From positions 102,562,480-102,626,479 of the forward strand of contig NC_064825.1 of assembly GCF_024166365.1 (NCBI RefSeq): 64,000 bases of DNA. The letters are read 5' to 3'. The translations under genes and the position numbers were made by a program. Numbering within the stretch: the stretch's first letter is position 1; every line of letters begins with the position of its first letter. This document shows positions 46,701-60,987 of this stretch, piece after piece. Origin of the DNA: Elephas maximus indicus. Its lineage: Eukaryota > Chordata > Mammalia > Proboscidea > Elephantidae. The notes beneath the pieces were generated by a model that was not told the origin of the DNA, did no database searches, and saw only the letters and a program-made list of their open reading frames with translations.

Positions 46701-47608
46701 CATGTCACCCACCGGCAGACACCGGGAGAAAAGCTTCCCTGGCAGACCCACACCTGTCATTTGGCCCCAGGCTGCTGTGAACACCCAGGAAGCATTAAGT
46801 AGCCACCACCCTCATTTCCTCCACTCTTCCAGTCCACGAAAGCTTTGCTCTCCATTTATTCAAAAGGGTACTAATTACTTCCCCAGATCCCAAAAGAGGT
46901 CGAATTTCCAGGCACGCAAGCTTTGGTTTGGGTTTCCTCTTAAGTACGGCCACAGTCTCACTTCTCGGTCAATATATCAGTAACAACAAGGTCAAAACAG
47001 CTAACTCTTTCCCGCAAACTAACGCTCAGAGTCTCAAGCTTGACCTCCAGAAAATAATGGAGTTTCGACCGAGGCGCAAAGAGCCCACAGAAGCGGTTCC
47101 CTCCCGTGGGGGGCTACCGGGCTCTCGGCCCAGAGGTTGACCATGTAGAACTGAGAGAGATCCTAGTCGCCGCAGCCACTCTCCCTTGCTGGCCACGGCC
47201 TTGGCCGGCAGGGTGGGAAAAAAAGCACCGCAGCCGCGCGGAGGCCCCACCTGATGAAGCTGACATGGACGCCCAATGAGCGGTGAACCCCGGAACAGTC
47301 AATACACAAGAAAACACCGTACGGGATGCTAGCCCAACTCGGATTCTTGGCGCCGCAATCGAAGCAGGCCTGGTTGGAGAAGGCAACGAGCAAACGGTCA
47401 GAGGCCCCGAGTCGAGGCCGGTCGCTGACATCCCAGGAAAAGAGCCCACCCCGCCCCTCTCCTTCCCTCAGGCCCCAGAAGTGCCGGGAGAGTCCCTCTG
47501 CCAGGACTAGGTCCCGCACGCCTCCCGCTCAGGCACCTTGTTGGTTGGAATCGCGCGAAGCCTCTTAAAAAGTGTCTGGATTTCGGTCTTGCTCGGCTCC
47601 ACCGCCAT
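37735..47608 (-). CDS. ARFGAP2: ARFGAP2, ADP-ribosylation factor GTPase-activating protein 2, 16 exons
   Basis: Activates GTP hydrolysis by ARF1 on Golgi and COPI-coated membranes, acting with coatomer. The exons (high to low coordinate) sum to 1563 nt, giving 520 residues against 521 in human. The ArfGAP zinc finger is C26-x2-C29-x16-C46-x2-C49, with the arginine finger R54 in [11 protein letters not shown]. After the GAP domain come a basic stretch (KKKPAAAKK), a charged coiled-coil-like region (about 230-305) and the C-terminal Glo3-type motifs ISSDMFFG (about 430-437) and ISSSDLFG (about 459-466). The end is VMNSLQDRYGSY. The start has a strong Kozak context (A at -3, G at +4). A frame-preserving extra exon may exist at 43820-43861. 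Confidence 0.97.
38301..38419 (-). CDS. ARFGAP2: ARFGAP2 exon 15, residues 475-514
   Basis: Encodes [20 protein letters not shown] and [19 protein letters not shown], the C-terminal amphipathic helix region. Confidence 0.95.
38538..38631 (-). CDS. ARFGAP2: ARFGAP2 exon 14, second Glo3-type motif, residues 444-475
   Basis: Encodes [20 protein letters not shown] and [11 protein letters not shown]. Acceptor taccacag, donor gtaagg. Confidence 0.95.
38790..38916 (-). CDS. ARFGAP2: ARFGAP2 exon 13, first Glo3-type motif, residues 401-443
   Basis: Encodes [20 protein letters not shown] and [15 protein letters not shown]. The ISSDMFFG repeat is the first of two motifs typical of ARFGAP2/ARFGAP3/Glo3, which bind coatomer and membrane. 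Confidence 0.95.
38987..39154 (-). repeat. AfroSINE with perfect 14-bp TSD, in an ARFGAP2 intron
   Basis: A complete inverted copy (AACCAAAAAACCAAACCCCC, GTCGAGTCAATTCTGACTCA, TTAACCACTACACCACCAGG). Identical flanks CAGAGTACAGAGTA at 38973-38986 and 39155-39168. Low divergence and the perfect duplication suggest a young insertion. It is in sense with ARFGAP2. Confidence 0.95.
39210..39231. repeat. Poly(A) tract (about 20 A)
   Basis: An A run after GATCTTACTCA with no recognised element attached. Confidence 0.8.
39899..40100 (-). mobile_element. Non-autonomous hAT-like DNA transposon next to an ARFGAP2 splice site
   Basis: Inverted ends (GCACTGTCAAATA and TGGACACTGCTGT), with CCACTAGCCACATGTGGCTA and AACATTTCCATCATCACAGA inside, match a common mammalian family whose exact name I cannot fix. 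Its end lies about 15 nt from the donor of exon 12. Confidence 0.7.
40116..40250 (-). CDS. ARFGAP2: ARFGAP2 exon 12, residues 356-401
   Basis: Encodes [20 protein letters not shown] through [10 protein letters not shown]. The end of a hAT-like transposon lies about 15 nt into the intron from its donor. Confidence 0.95.
40329..40457 (-). CDS. ARFGAP2: ARFGAP2 exon 11, residues 313-356
   Basis: Encodes [20 protein letters not shown] and the acidic [13 protein letters not shown]. Acceptor ccccacag, donor gtaagg inside a Lys codon. Confidence 0.95.
41242..41285. repeat. Interrupted (TG)n/(CA)n run
   Basis: TGTG and CACA blocks form an imperfect palindrome around CATATACACATGCATA. Confidence 0.7.
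41540..41660 (+). repeat. MIR SINE fragment
   Basis: TTCAGGCAAATTGCTTAATT, GCTCTGAATCTCACTTTTCT and CACCTGGAAAACCAG. Confidence 0.6.
41928..42090 (-). repeat. AfroSINE, short type
   Basis: AACCAAAAAAGGCCCATTGT, GTTTCCAAAGAGCGGCTGGT, GAACTGCCAACCTTTTGG and CACTATGCCACCAGGG. ATAAGCCCA flanks it at 41919 and 42096. Confidence 0.92.
42519..42650 (-). CDS. ARFGAP2: ARFGAP2 exon 10, residues 269-313
   Basis: Encodes [20 protein letters not shown] through [10 protein letters not shown], a highly charged helix likely to form a coiled coil. Confidence 0.95.
42773..42909 (-). CDS. ARFGAP2: ARFGAP2 exon 9, residues 224-269
   Basis: Encodes [20 protein letters not shown] and a Gln/Lys/Glu-rich helix ending KKQAEES. 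Acceptor ctcctag, donor gtgagt. Confidence 0.95.
43165..43400 (-). repeat. MIR SINE beside ARFGAP2 exon 8
   Basis: TGCTAAGCACTCAGTGTGCA, TTTCACAGATAAGATTCAGA and GCCAGTAAGTGGTAGAGTCA, ending within 10 nt of the exon donor. Confidence 0.8.
43406..43458 (-). CDS. ARFGAP2: ARFGAP2 exon 8, residues 206-223
   Basis: A 53-nt exon encoding [18 protein letters not shown], the start of the basic coatomer/cargo-binding region. Acceptor tcacacag, donor gtaggt. Confidence 0.94.
43820..43861 (-). CDS. ARFGAP2: ARFGAP2 candidate cassette exon, 42 nt
   Basis: On the gene strand a ctcctccag acceptor is followed by 42 nt and a gtaacg donor. Inserted between exons 7 and 8 it keeps the phase on both sides and adds [14 protein letters not shown] with no stop. 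I cannot confirm that it is used. If included, the protein has 534 residues. It could be a chance match, but exact frame fit and both splice sites make it worth listing. Confidence 0.5.
44559..44615 (-). CDS. ARFGAP2: ARFGAP2 exon 7, residues 187-206
   Basis: A 57-nt exon encoding [18 protein letters not shown]. It ends with one base of the next codon (G|), which allows in-frame insertion of the candidate cassette exon downstream. Confidence 0.93.
44896..44977 (-). CDS. ARFGAP2: ARFGAP2 exon 6, residues 160-187
   Basis: Encodes [20 protein letters not shown] and AESSGLA, a Pro/Ser/Glu-rich linker. Acceptor cttttcag, donor gtgagt. Confidence 0.94.
45225..45420 (-). repeat. MIR SINE
   Basis: TACCATGTGCCAGGCCCAAG, CCATTTCAGAGAGGTTAAGT and GACTTGGCTAACATCACAG. 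Confidence 0.75.
45825..45905 (-). CDS. ARFGAP2: ARFGAP2 exon 5, residues 133-159
   Basis: Encodes [20 protein letters not shown] and FFTEHTQ. It is one residue shorter than human, where I recall SSAVPNHS, which accounts for the 520 total. Confidence 0.94.
45993..46124 (-). CDS. ARFGAP2: ARFGAP2 exon 4, residues 89-132
   Basis: Encodes [20 protein letters not shown] through LARHGTD, the end of the GAP domain. It is 132 nt and phase 0 at both ends. Confidence 0.95.
46612..46684 (-). CDS. ARFGAP2: ARFGAP2 exon 3, residues 64-88
   Basis: Encodes [20 protein letters not shown] and NANA, a conserved core of the GAP fold. Acceptor gcacacag, donor gtaacg. Confidence 0.95.
47251..47369 (-). CDS. 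ARFGAP2: ARFGAP2 exon 2, zinc finger, residues 25-64
   Basis: Carries all four zinc ligands (CFDC and CIDC) and the arginine finger R54. Residue 40 reads Pro (ASIPYGVF) where I remember Thr in human. Acceptor ccaaccag, donor gtgggg. Confidence 0.96.
47537..47608 (-). CDS. ARFGAP2: ARFGAP2 coding exon 1, residues 1-24
   Basis: Encodes [20 protein letters not shown] and PTNK, ending in phase 0 at AAG/gtgcct. It sits inside the CpG-rich promoter region. Confidence 0.96.
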
Positions 47609-48010
47609 TTTCTCTCCTTCCCAGACACAACCGCGAACGACGGGTCCTGTCGCGGGCCAATCTTCGCCTGGGAAGGCGGAGTAACCGGGTCGGCCTCGAC
47701 CCTGCCCTTGTCAACCAAGGGGTGGTAAGATTTAGGCCCGATCTGGACCAATGAGCAGCCGGCGGAACAGGAGCAGAGACGTCAGCAGCCCCGAGCTCTA
47801 CAATGGTCACCAGAATAAACGCCGCGCCGAGCCGTGGCCAATCCGCGGACAGGGCGGAGCGACGGCTCGCAGGCTGGCCCAAACTTCCTTCGGTAGTGTT
47901 CCTCTGACATTTCAGTTCGCCCAGAAGGTGGAGCCACTTCTCACGAGGCGGCGCTACAGGAGGTCGGGACAGAGGCTTGAGCTCTGGCCAGTTACCGATT
48001 GGTGAGTAAT
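47537..48010 (-). promoter_or_regulatory. ARFGAP2: ARFGAP2 CpG-rich promoter with four CCAAT boxes
   Basis: A GC- and CpG-rich stretch upstream of the ATG with no TATA box. CCAAT pentamers lie at 47657, 47748 and 47838, spaced about 90 bp apart, and an inverted one (ATTGG) at 47998. GGCGGAG GC-box-like sites lie near 47674 and 47853. This is typical of NF-Y/Sp-driven housekeeping promoters; the transcription start is not determined. Confidence 0.65.
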
Positions 48011-48319
48011 AATTAACGTCCTGCCGAGCACTCGTTGTCCGACCGGCCTGAACGGGAAGATATATTGGCCGGCTCCCCGCGCAGCGCAGAACTCAGGCCC
48101 CAAGGCCCAGCTTCGAGCCGTGGCAGCTCTCCACTCCCACCCCAGGTCAGGGTCCCGAAGTTCCAGAGTAAGTTCCTAGATGGCACACCCTGACTACCCT
48201 CATCCCGTAACATACTATAGGCCGACGGACACCCGTCCGTGCCTCGCTCCAGATGCCCTCTGGAGGCCTGGCAAGGGTGGAGGGAGTATCAAAAAAGATG
48301 CACACAAGCCTGACGGTTT

Positions 48320-48717
48320 TTTTTTTTTCTTCCAATTTTAATACACACTAGAATAAGCCACAACACAGGATGCTGCTAGCCCAGAACTACACTCACCCCA
48401 AGCCCACCCCAGGAACTCCAAAACACAGAGGCCAGGAACTGGGTCCACAGCTCCTGGGGAGACCAAGGTACCCCCGAGCCCACTGTCACTTTCTGAGTTC
48501 CCCATCTTGCCCTCAATCTAGACTCAGCTGGCCATTCCCTACCAGTCTCTTCCTGGACACAGGCCCCTCCCCTCCCTGGGTCGGAGATTTCTTCCCCCTC
48601 AAGGGACAAAGGGGTGGCAGGGGTGCCATGGGTTCAGGGCCCTCAGGAGGGCTGTCTGGGAGAAGCTGGGCTCTGACCCAGGGTGGAGAAATGTGGCAGG
48701 AGGGCCGTGAGGGCAGG
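48320..48717 (-). other. PACSIN3: PACSIN3 3' UTR
   Basis: About 400 nt of C/G-rich sequence between the stop and the ATTAAA signal. It ends only about 0.7 kb from the ARFGAP2 start codon, so the two genes are closely packed in tandem. Confidence 0.65.
48337..48342 (-). terminator. PACSIN3: PACSIN3 poly(A) signal, ATTAAA variant
   Basis: The + strand reads TTTAAT, so ATTAAA on the gene strand, about 375 nt beyond the stop. A run of T (+ strand) lies about 10 nt further along, at the expected cleavage zone. The ATTAAA variant is the second commonest mammalian signal. Confidence 0.65.
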
Positions 48718-54478
<5,761 letters not shown>

Positions 54479-54627
54479 CTAGCCAAGGAACTGTCAGAGC
54501 TAGGACTTAGCAGACAGGGGGCTAGAGGTCCCCAGAAGGGGCCAGGGTAGGGGCATGGATGGTGATTTCAAAGCTCCTTCTCTAGCCCTGGGTCTGCCCT
54601 TCCTCTCCCCACCACCCTAACACATAC

Positions 54628-54697
54628 CTGGGGCCAAAAGATCACTTCAGAGGCTTGCCTGGGCGGCCAACTTTCAAAGCTGCCACCGTGACTATGC
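54628..54697 (-). other. PACSIN3: PACSIN3 predicted 5' noncoding exon 2
   Basis: A 70-nt segment with a pyrimidine-rich acceptor (cttgtcagcttgcag) and a good donor (CCCCAG/gtatgt) on the gene strand, 285 nt upstream of the start codon. It begins GCATAG, which matters for the upstream ORF described in the findings. Predicted from splice sites only. Confidence 0.55.
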
Positions 54698-54999
54698 CTG
54701 CAAGCTGACAAGAACAAAGCAGGGGTGAGGGCAGAGGCTTAGACATCCAGGGCGGTGCCCAGCTCCCCCGATATAGCAGCTGCTGTCAGAAGCGCCAGAT
54801 TCCAGCCAGGAGAATGCCAGGCGGGTCACACGATCCTGCCAAGGATTAGGTGGCAGGCGGGGGTGGAGGTGGACAGAGGTCCCCACTCCCCAGACTGCAG
54901 ATGGGAGAAGAGGCCTCCTACCCAGGCCAAGGCCCGTTACCTCTCCTTGAATGACAAGGCTGATCCCAGGCCAAGGCTGAGGTGCCCAGACACACCCAG

Positions 55000-57000
55000 C
55001 AGCTCCCTGTGCTGGAAGAGCAGACGGGAGCCAAGAGGCCTGGGTCCTGCCTTGGCCAGGAAGCTCGGACAAGTGAATTTTCCCATCCTTGCTCCCTGCT
55101 CCCTGCCGGATGGAAACGCCTCCACCTGGGTGGCTTCCCTTCCAGGGTTGTCATAAGCCTCAAACCAGGTGATGAACAAGAAACATGAGGGGGCAGACCA
55201 GCACTGGGAGACACTCCTTTAGTCCACAACATCCACTGAGGTCCCACAGGGCTCCAGGGGTGATGAGTCATGAGCAGCTCAGTCTTGGGCCCCAAAGCCC
55301 ATAGTCTGAGGCAGGATGGGGAAGACAGGTGATCAGCCAATTACAACAATGTTCTCCAGAACTGCAGAGAAAGGCAAGGCAAATTCCAACAGCCAAGCCA
55401 CCTTCCAGGGCCTAGAAGAACCGGAGGCACAAGGCTGCTCCCCTCCTGCCTCTGGGAAATCCTTCTTCCTCTGAGCAAGCCCAGGGCCCAGGGAACACAG
55501 CCAAGCCCAGGCGGGTCAAGTGTGTGCCCACTGCCCCCCAAGCAGGGCTCTGTTACAGTGCCCTTCTCTAAACTGAAGAACCTTTATTCGTTTTTTAAAA
55601 CTCAAATTGAGGCACCTTCCCCATAGTCTGTCCCTTTGTCCCTCTATCCTCTAGGCTCCCAGAGCCCCTTGTAACTGCTCTGTCAGGGTATATACCCCAC
55701 TGGGTTGTGACTCATAGGACAGAATCTGTCCCCAGTCATTGACAGAGACTTCCTGAGGATCTGATTTGTGTTTTCCCAGATGCTGGGATCTGTAATTGTC
55801 AGTTGAATGAATGAAGCCCATCAGAAAAAATGAACCCCATCTGAAGAGCAAAAAAACCTGCTGGCTGGCTGGCTGGCTGGCTGGCTGGAGCAGCTGTGAA
55901 GGAGCTTGGCCTGCTAACAGGAGGGAGGCCTCTCTGGAGCCCCAGTGGAGAGTGCAGGGAGCAGGGGGCCCCTGAGCACAAGGCAAGGAGGGTCCTCAGC
56001 TCTCCAGCTTACTTCCTCTTGTGTCTGTCCCACTTGCCTAGAAGGACTTGCCAAGCAGCTGGAGAGAAAGAGAGCTGCAGCCTTAATCACAGGGCCTTCA
56101 GAACTGTCCCAGTGGGACATCAAGGGACTGGGGCCCCTGCCTGCTTCAGCCTCTGTGCTCCTGGGAGAGCTGTCCCCCACCCGTTCCCTCTCTCTGGCCC
56201 CAGAACAGAGCAAGCTGTGTGTGCTGGGGTGGCTGGCACTGCTCCCTCATGCCTCCCAGAGCAAACACCAGCCCCAGCCTCAGGCACAGCCAGGCCTTAC
56301 AGCCCCCACCTGATCAAGCAAGCAGTGGGGATGGCCCTGCACCTTGCCCCTCCCTCTGCCCCCCCCCCGCCCTTGGGGAGGGTCAGCACCCTGTGCCTCC
56401 TGACCTAAGCAAAGGCCCAAATGGGTTCCCAGAACACCCTCCACCACAGGCAAGAGCTCAGAAAGCAGAGAAAGGCAGCTTCCCAGTCCAGGGAGCCAGC
56501 ACCTACTGGGCCAGAGAAGTCTTGGGGACTTGCAGGGGTCTCCCCACAGCTGCCTGGGCTAAGGAAGTCCTGGGGTTCAGCCAAGCACCCACCTTCTCTA
56601 CCTGAAGCCCTAAGGTACCCTCACCCAGACAGCCCTCGCCTCTTCCCAGAAGCTGGGGGCATGCCCCTGGGAGGGAGCACCGCCATCCTGCCCTGCCCAT
56701 CCCTCTATCCTGAGTCACAGGCTGTGGCGCCCAAGGGCCTCTTCCCTCTGCAGCCCTTCCCAATCAGCCGGTAACCCTGGGATTCGAGGACACAAGGAGG
56801 GGGCGGTCTGTGGACACTCAGAGGGGCACTTAGACTAGAAGGACAAGAACAGGCCGACAGGGCGACCGCGAGCCTGGGGGAGGGGGTGGCCTGGGCATGG
56901 GGGAGGAGGCAGGCCTGGGGAGGGGCAAAACAAAGGGGCACTTTAGGAAACCCAACCTGCCGGCTGAGGTGCCTGCTCCGTGATGACGCACTGCAAACCC
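55000..57000. other. PACSIN3 5' intron
   Basis: GC-rich sequence between the predicted noncoding exons. Apart from the CTGG repeat and short C runs I recognise no element. Confidence 0.45.
55858..55889. repeat. (CTGG)n tetranucleotide microsatellite
   Basis: About seven to eight CTGG/GGCT units upstream of PACSIN3 coding sequence, in its first or second intron. Confidence 0.92.
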
Positions 57001-57019
57001 CGAGCCTCCACTCCAAACC

Positions 57020-57990
57020 CCCGGGCCGAGGGCTGCCCGGTCCCTGGCCTCAGCCCCTGTGGAGGCGCCCCTTGATCAGCCCCGCCCCGCCAGCCCCGCG
57101 CAGCGCAACTCGGGGCCGGCGGAGCCCACGCGGGGCGGCCGGGCCAGGCCTCACCATGGAGGCTCTGGGCTTCTCCGCCAAACTTGTTGAACTTGGTCTC
57201 GGCGGGGGTGGGGCTGGCCGGTCACCGCTTGGGGGAGGGGGCAACCCCTTGCCCGGGCTGGGGCTGGCCCTGCAGTGGACTGCAGATGGTGGCCCGGGAC
57301 GCGGCCCGAGAACTGGGGCTCCTGGCAGGGGACGGGGGTTCGCCGGGGAGCGAGGCCCCTTCTAGGGCCCCAGAAGATGGCCCTAACCCTCGCCCCGACG
57401 CCCCCTCCCCGGCAGGGTTGTGGAGCTGTGGGATTCGCTGCGTCGCGGACGAGACGCCTAACGCTGGTTGGCAGCCCTTCCCGTCTCCGCTTAGAGCGGG
57501 TGGCCGGGGGCTCCCCGCTGGGAATCGGTCCCACTGCCAACTTCAGGGGCCTGAGAAGAGGGCAACGCGGGCCGCGGTTCCCGCCGCCGCCGCCGCCCGC
57601 GCGTCCCCCGCCAAGGCCGCACTCACCGCGTCTTCCCGGGGCGCCTTGGGTGGGTGGGGGTCTGACCACGCTCCGGCCCGTGTCCTGCCGCTTGCCGGCC
57701 CGGGCTGCCACCTCCCGGAGCGCGCCGGGCCCTCCCACGGGAGGCCCGCCCTCGGCCCCGCCCTCTCTTCGCTGCCGCGGCCCCCACCCCGCCGGCCGGC
57801 GGCGGGGGTACAGGGGCTGCAGACATCTCGGCGGCCGGCGGCTCCGGGGGCGCGGGCTTGCGGGCTCAGCTGCCGCGTGCGGAGCTCCAGGACCGGCTCC
57901 CCGAGGTGGCGCCGCGCGATTGCGGGAGTCAGATTTCGGCTTTGCCCCTCCCCGGCCTTTGCAGAGCCTGGGAGCCTGGTGGGCACCGAG
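57020..57990 (-). promoter_or_regulatory. PACSIN3: PACSIN3 CpG-island promoter
   Basis: About 1 kb with very high G+C and frequent CpG, contrasting with the flanks, including a (CCG)n run at 57581-57600 and many GGGCGG/CCGCCC-like Sp sites. There is no TATA box. It lies at the expected 5' end of PACSIN3. Long open frames on both strands here are a by-product of low stop-codon frequency. Confidence 0.7.
57155..57700 (-). other. PACSIN3: PACSIN3 predicted 5' noncoding exon 1 (5' limit unknown)
   Basis: In the CpG island a strong donor (CTCCATG/gtgagg) ends a G/C-rich exon at 57155. Its 5' end cannot be fixed from sequence; the value given is a guess within the island. With the exon at 54628-54697 and the nine coding exons it gives an 11-exon gene. 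Confidence 0.5.
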
Positions 57991-58089
57991 AGGGACCGGG
58001 CCTGCCCAGGCACCCCTTGAATCCCCGGGGTTTGGAGGAAATCCTGCCTTATATCTTTTGCAGAGCACAGCTTTCTTAGCCGTTAGCTC

Positions 58090-58250
58090 ATTGCGAGGCT
58101 CACAACCACTACTTTGTAAGCATCAGGATTCCCATTGTACAGATGGGGAAACCGAGGTTCAGAGGCCTTCAGCAGCTTGCCCATGATCTTCACTGGGACA
58201 GAGCCGAGACTCCAAAGCCGTACTCTTTCAGTGCACAGCCCTGCCTGCCA
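58090..58250 (-). repeat. MIR SINE
   Basis: CCATTGTACAGATGGGGAAA, CCGAGGTTCAGAGGCCTTCA and GCTTGCCCATGATCTTCAC. Confidence 0.75.
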
Positions 58251-58901
58251 ATCTGGGGCTCATTCTGAGACCCGGGGCACACACACAGTGGGGGTGGGCC
58301 AAAAGGCTTGAGCTCCTCCTCCTCCCTACTGTCGTTCCCAGATTTTGTACCTCGATCCATTCTTAAATTCCATCTCTCCTCCAACCCCTTTGTCAGTCAC
58401 CAAGTTTGGCAGATTTTTCCAGATCACCACGATGCCACCCCACCCTAAATAAATCACTTCTTCCTCACCTCCTCTCCCCCCTCCCGGGATTTTTCGGAGT
58501 CTGCCCCTCTGTTATTTATATCCACTGGAGCGGTCCAAGAATGTTCCGAAGTTGACCTAATCGCCACCTGCTCGGCCTCCCTGCCCCCTCCAGCTCCCTC
58601 CTGGGCCTGGTGACCCAGCGGCCGTGCTCCCCGCGAAGCAAGGCGACAAGGGGCGAGGGCCAGAGGGGTCGGACGCCTGGGGGCGCTCAAAGGGTCCCAA
58701 GTGGCACAGATTGGCTCCAGGTTGGCCAGCCCCCTGCCCGCCCGGGAAAATGCGCCCCCAGGGGGGCGGCCTCGCTCTGGGAAGCCCACTGGCCAGGATG
58801 TTCCCTCTCCAGCACGTACTCTTCCTTCCCACCCTCCTACCCCCGCCCCCCGGCTCCCTAAGGACTGTGAGTCCATGTGCGCGGATTTTTAACAGGCAGC
58901 T

Positions 58902-58911
58902 TTAAAAATAG
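58902..58911 (+). promoter_or_regulatory. MEF2-like site upstream of PACSIN3
   Basis: TTAAAAATAG fits the MEF2 consensus YTAWWWWTAR exactly. It lies about 0.9-1.7 kb upstream of the likely start region in an AT-rich patch within GC-rich surroundings. A single 10-bp match is weak evidence. Confidence 0.25.
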
Positions 58912-59848
58912 CAAAATTGTGTTGTTTCTAAATCAGGGAGGAATCACTGAGGCATTCTTTATGCAGATGAATCCGCTCCCAAAATGCATAGGGGGCTAGA
59001 GGAGCCTGGGTGGGGGCAATTTCAGGAGGTCATATTAGTTGCTGAAGGCTAACTTGCTCTGCGGTCCTAGGGGAAGGGTGAAACTGCCTGCCTAAGACAT
59101 CTGTGGGCCAGGGGTGCCCCTGTCCCTCTGGGGCATCCACCTTTGACTTGAGGACTCCAACCAAGCATGGCAAATCACACCTGAGTAGTGGATCTCAACT
59201 TGGTGCTCACAGGGTGTGTACCCAGCAGGATGTGGCTTCTGAAACCAGTTTCAACACCCACTCTATTGGGGCTTAGACAAGTCTCTTCTCTCCATATCTG
59301 TTTCTACGTCTATTAAATGTGACAGGTGACCTGGCAAACCTCCCACTGGGCCATGTGCCCCAGCTGATTAATGACTGTAAAATGACTGCAAATGAGAGCA
59401 GCAAGGGAAATGGCTAATAACGGCCATAGTATTTTGTATTACTTAAAATCAGTTAACATCCCACCTAGTGTGGAGGCCTTTAGGCACCTAGACAGAAAGT
59501 GTGAAAACACAAGAATGAAATTAATTACAGGAGCCACTTATTAAAACCCCATTAAACAAAAAGGTGGCAGCCAGGCTCTAGGACCTGGGAATTCAGGGTG
59601 TAGAGAGACTTAGAAAATAGGGCTGCTCATGAGACCACTAAGGGAAGAGGGTGCTGAGTGGAAAACATCTGGCTTCCCCTTGGGCTCAAATCTGGAAGCA
59701 GACAAGCAGAAATGTTGCAGCTGATCTTCATTGCCCCTAAGGTACTGAGGGAGAAAAAATAAACCAAACTCCACAGCCAACTGGGCTCCTTCAAAGGCGA
59801 AAGGCGACAGATTCTTCCTTGGAAAGCCAACTCCTAGCTAGAGCTGTA

Positions 59849-60056
59849 GGAGTCCCTGGGTGGCATAAATGGCTAAGCACTCAGCTACTAGCTGGAAGAT
59901 TAGCAGTTCGAACCCACCCAGAAGCTCCTTGGAAGACAGGCCTGGCAATCTGCTTCTGAAAGATCACAGCCTTGAAAACTCTATGGTCTGATTCTACTCT
60001 GCACACATGGGGTCACCAGGAGTCGGAATCCACTCGATGGTGACTAACAACAACAG
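59849..60056 (+). repeat. AfroSINE, related subfamily
   Basis: GGAGTCCCTGGGTGGCATAA, AAGACAGGCCTGGCAATCTG, TCACCAGGAGTCGGAATCCA and GATGGTGACTAACAACAACA. Confidence 0.9.
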
Positions 60057-60299
60057 CGAGTGCTGACACCAGAGGTCAGATTTCTATGCTCTGCGTCCAG
60101 AGTCCCTACACACTGGCACAGCTGCATCAGCGCCACAGCCAACCTGAACGGAGTTCAAGAGGGGACGCCTGGGGTCAGAGAGCTGTATAAATACAAACCT
60201 AGAGAACCAGCTTGGCTCAGGGCACCAAAGTTCAATCTCACAGCACTCAGGGACTCACCTTAAACTTCTGGAATATCCAAACCACTGTGCTTTCATTTG

Positions 60300-60415
60300 G
60301 TTGTTCATTCATTCATCCAGCCAAGAAACCATTTGAATTTCTATTTATGACAAGCCCTGTGCTAGGGGTTGGGGATACAAAGATAATAAATAAGGCAGAG
60401 CCAGAGTCCTAAGTC
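60300..60415 (+). repeat. L2-type 3' fragment
   Basis: TTCATTCATTCATCCAGCCA and CCCTGTGCTAGGGGTTGGGG followed by ATACAAAGATAATAAATA. Confidence 0.65.
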
Positions 60416-60987
60416 TATGATAATGGTACAACATGTATACAAAGTGTTCTGGGGAAACAGAGGCAGGAGAGACCACCTTTCATGGGGAAGATGATGCTTG
60501 ATTGGTCTCGAGTAGGAATTAGTCATGTGGAGAGGCTTTCAAGTCAGACCCACCAAGGTATGCCAACCCCCAGAGACGACCCAGTAACTCCACTTCTTTG
60601 GTATCTACTCTAGACAAGTAGATGTACAAGTGCAGAAAGTGGAATAAGGATGCTTGCATATAGTATTGCTTGCAATACGAAAAAATTGGAAACAAACGTC
60701 CATCAAGAGGGGAATGGTTGAATAACTAAGGTTCATTCATACTATGGATTACTCTGCAGCAACTGAAAAGAACAGGGTAGGTAGAGATGTATTCTTATGA
60801 AAAGACCTCCAAGACACTGTTGAGTGGAAAAAGCCAAGTGCAGAACATGCCAAACAGTCAGAGAGAATATACGCCAAACTAATTTTGGTGGTTATCTCTG
60901 GGGAGAGGTCTAGCATTAATAACTTGTGTTATTAAGTTAAAGAGAAACATTTTTGGGGGCTCGTGAGTGGGTCTTTGTATCTAGAAC

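Noticed and set aside
47163-47519. A 118-residue frame covering ARFGAP2 exon 2 and its flanks
   Set aside because: It is exon 2 read through into both introns. The splice sites and the other exons define the real product.
57151-58186. Open frames of about 280-305 codons on both strands in the GC-rich region
   Set aside because: Overlapping long frames on both strands are expected in a CpG island with few stop codons. The translations are Pro/Arg/Ala/Gly-rich and match no family.
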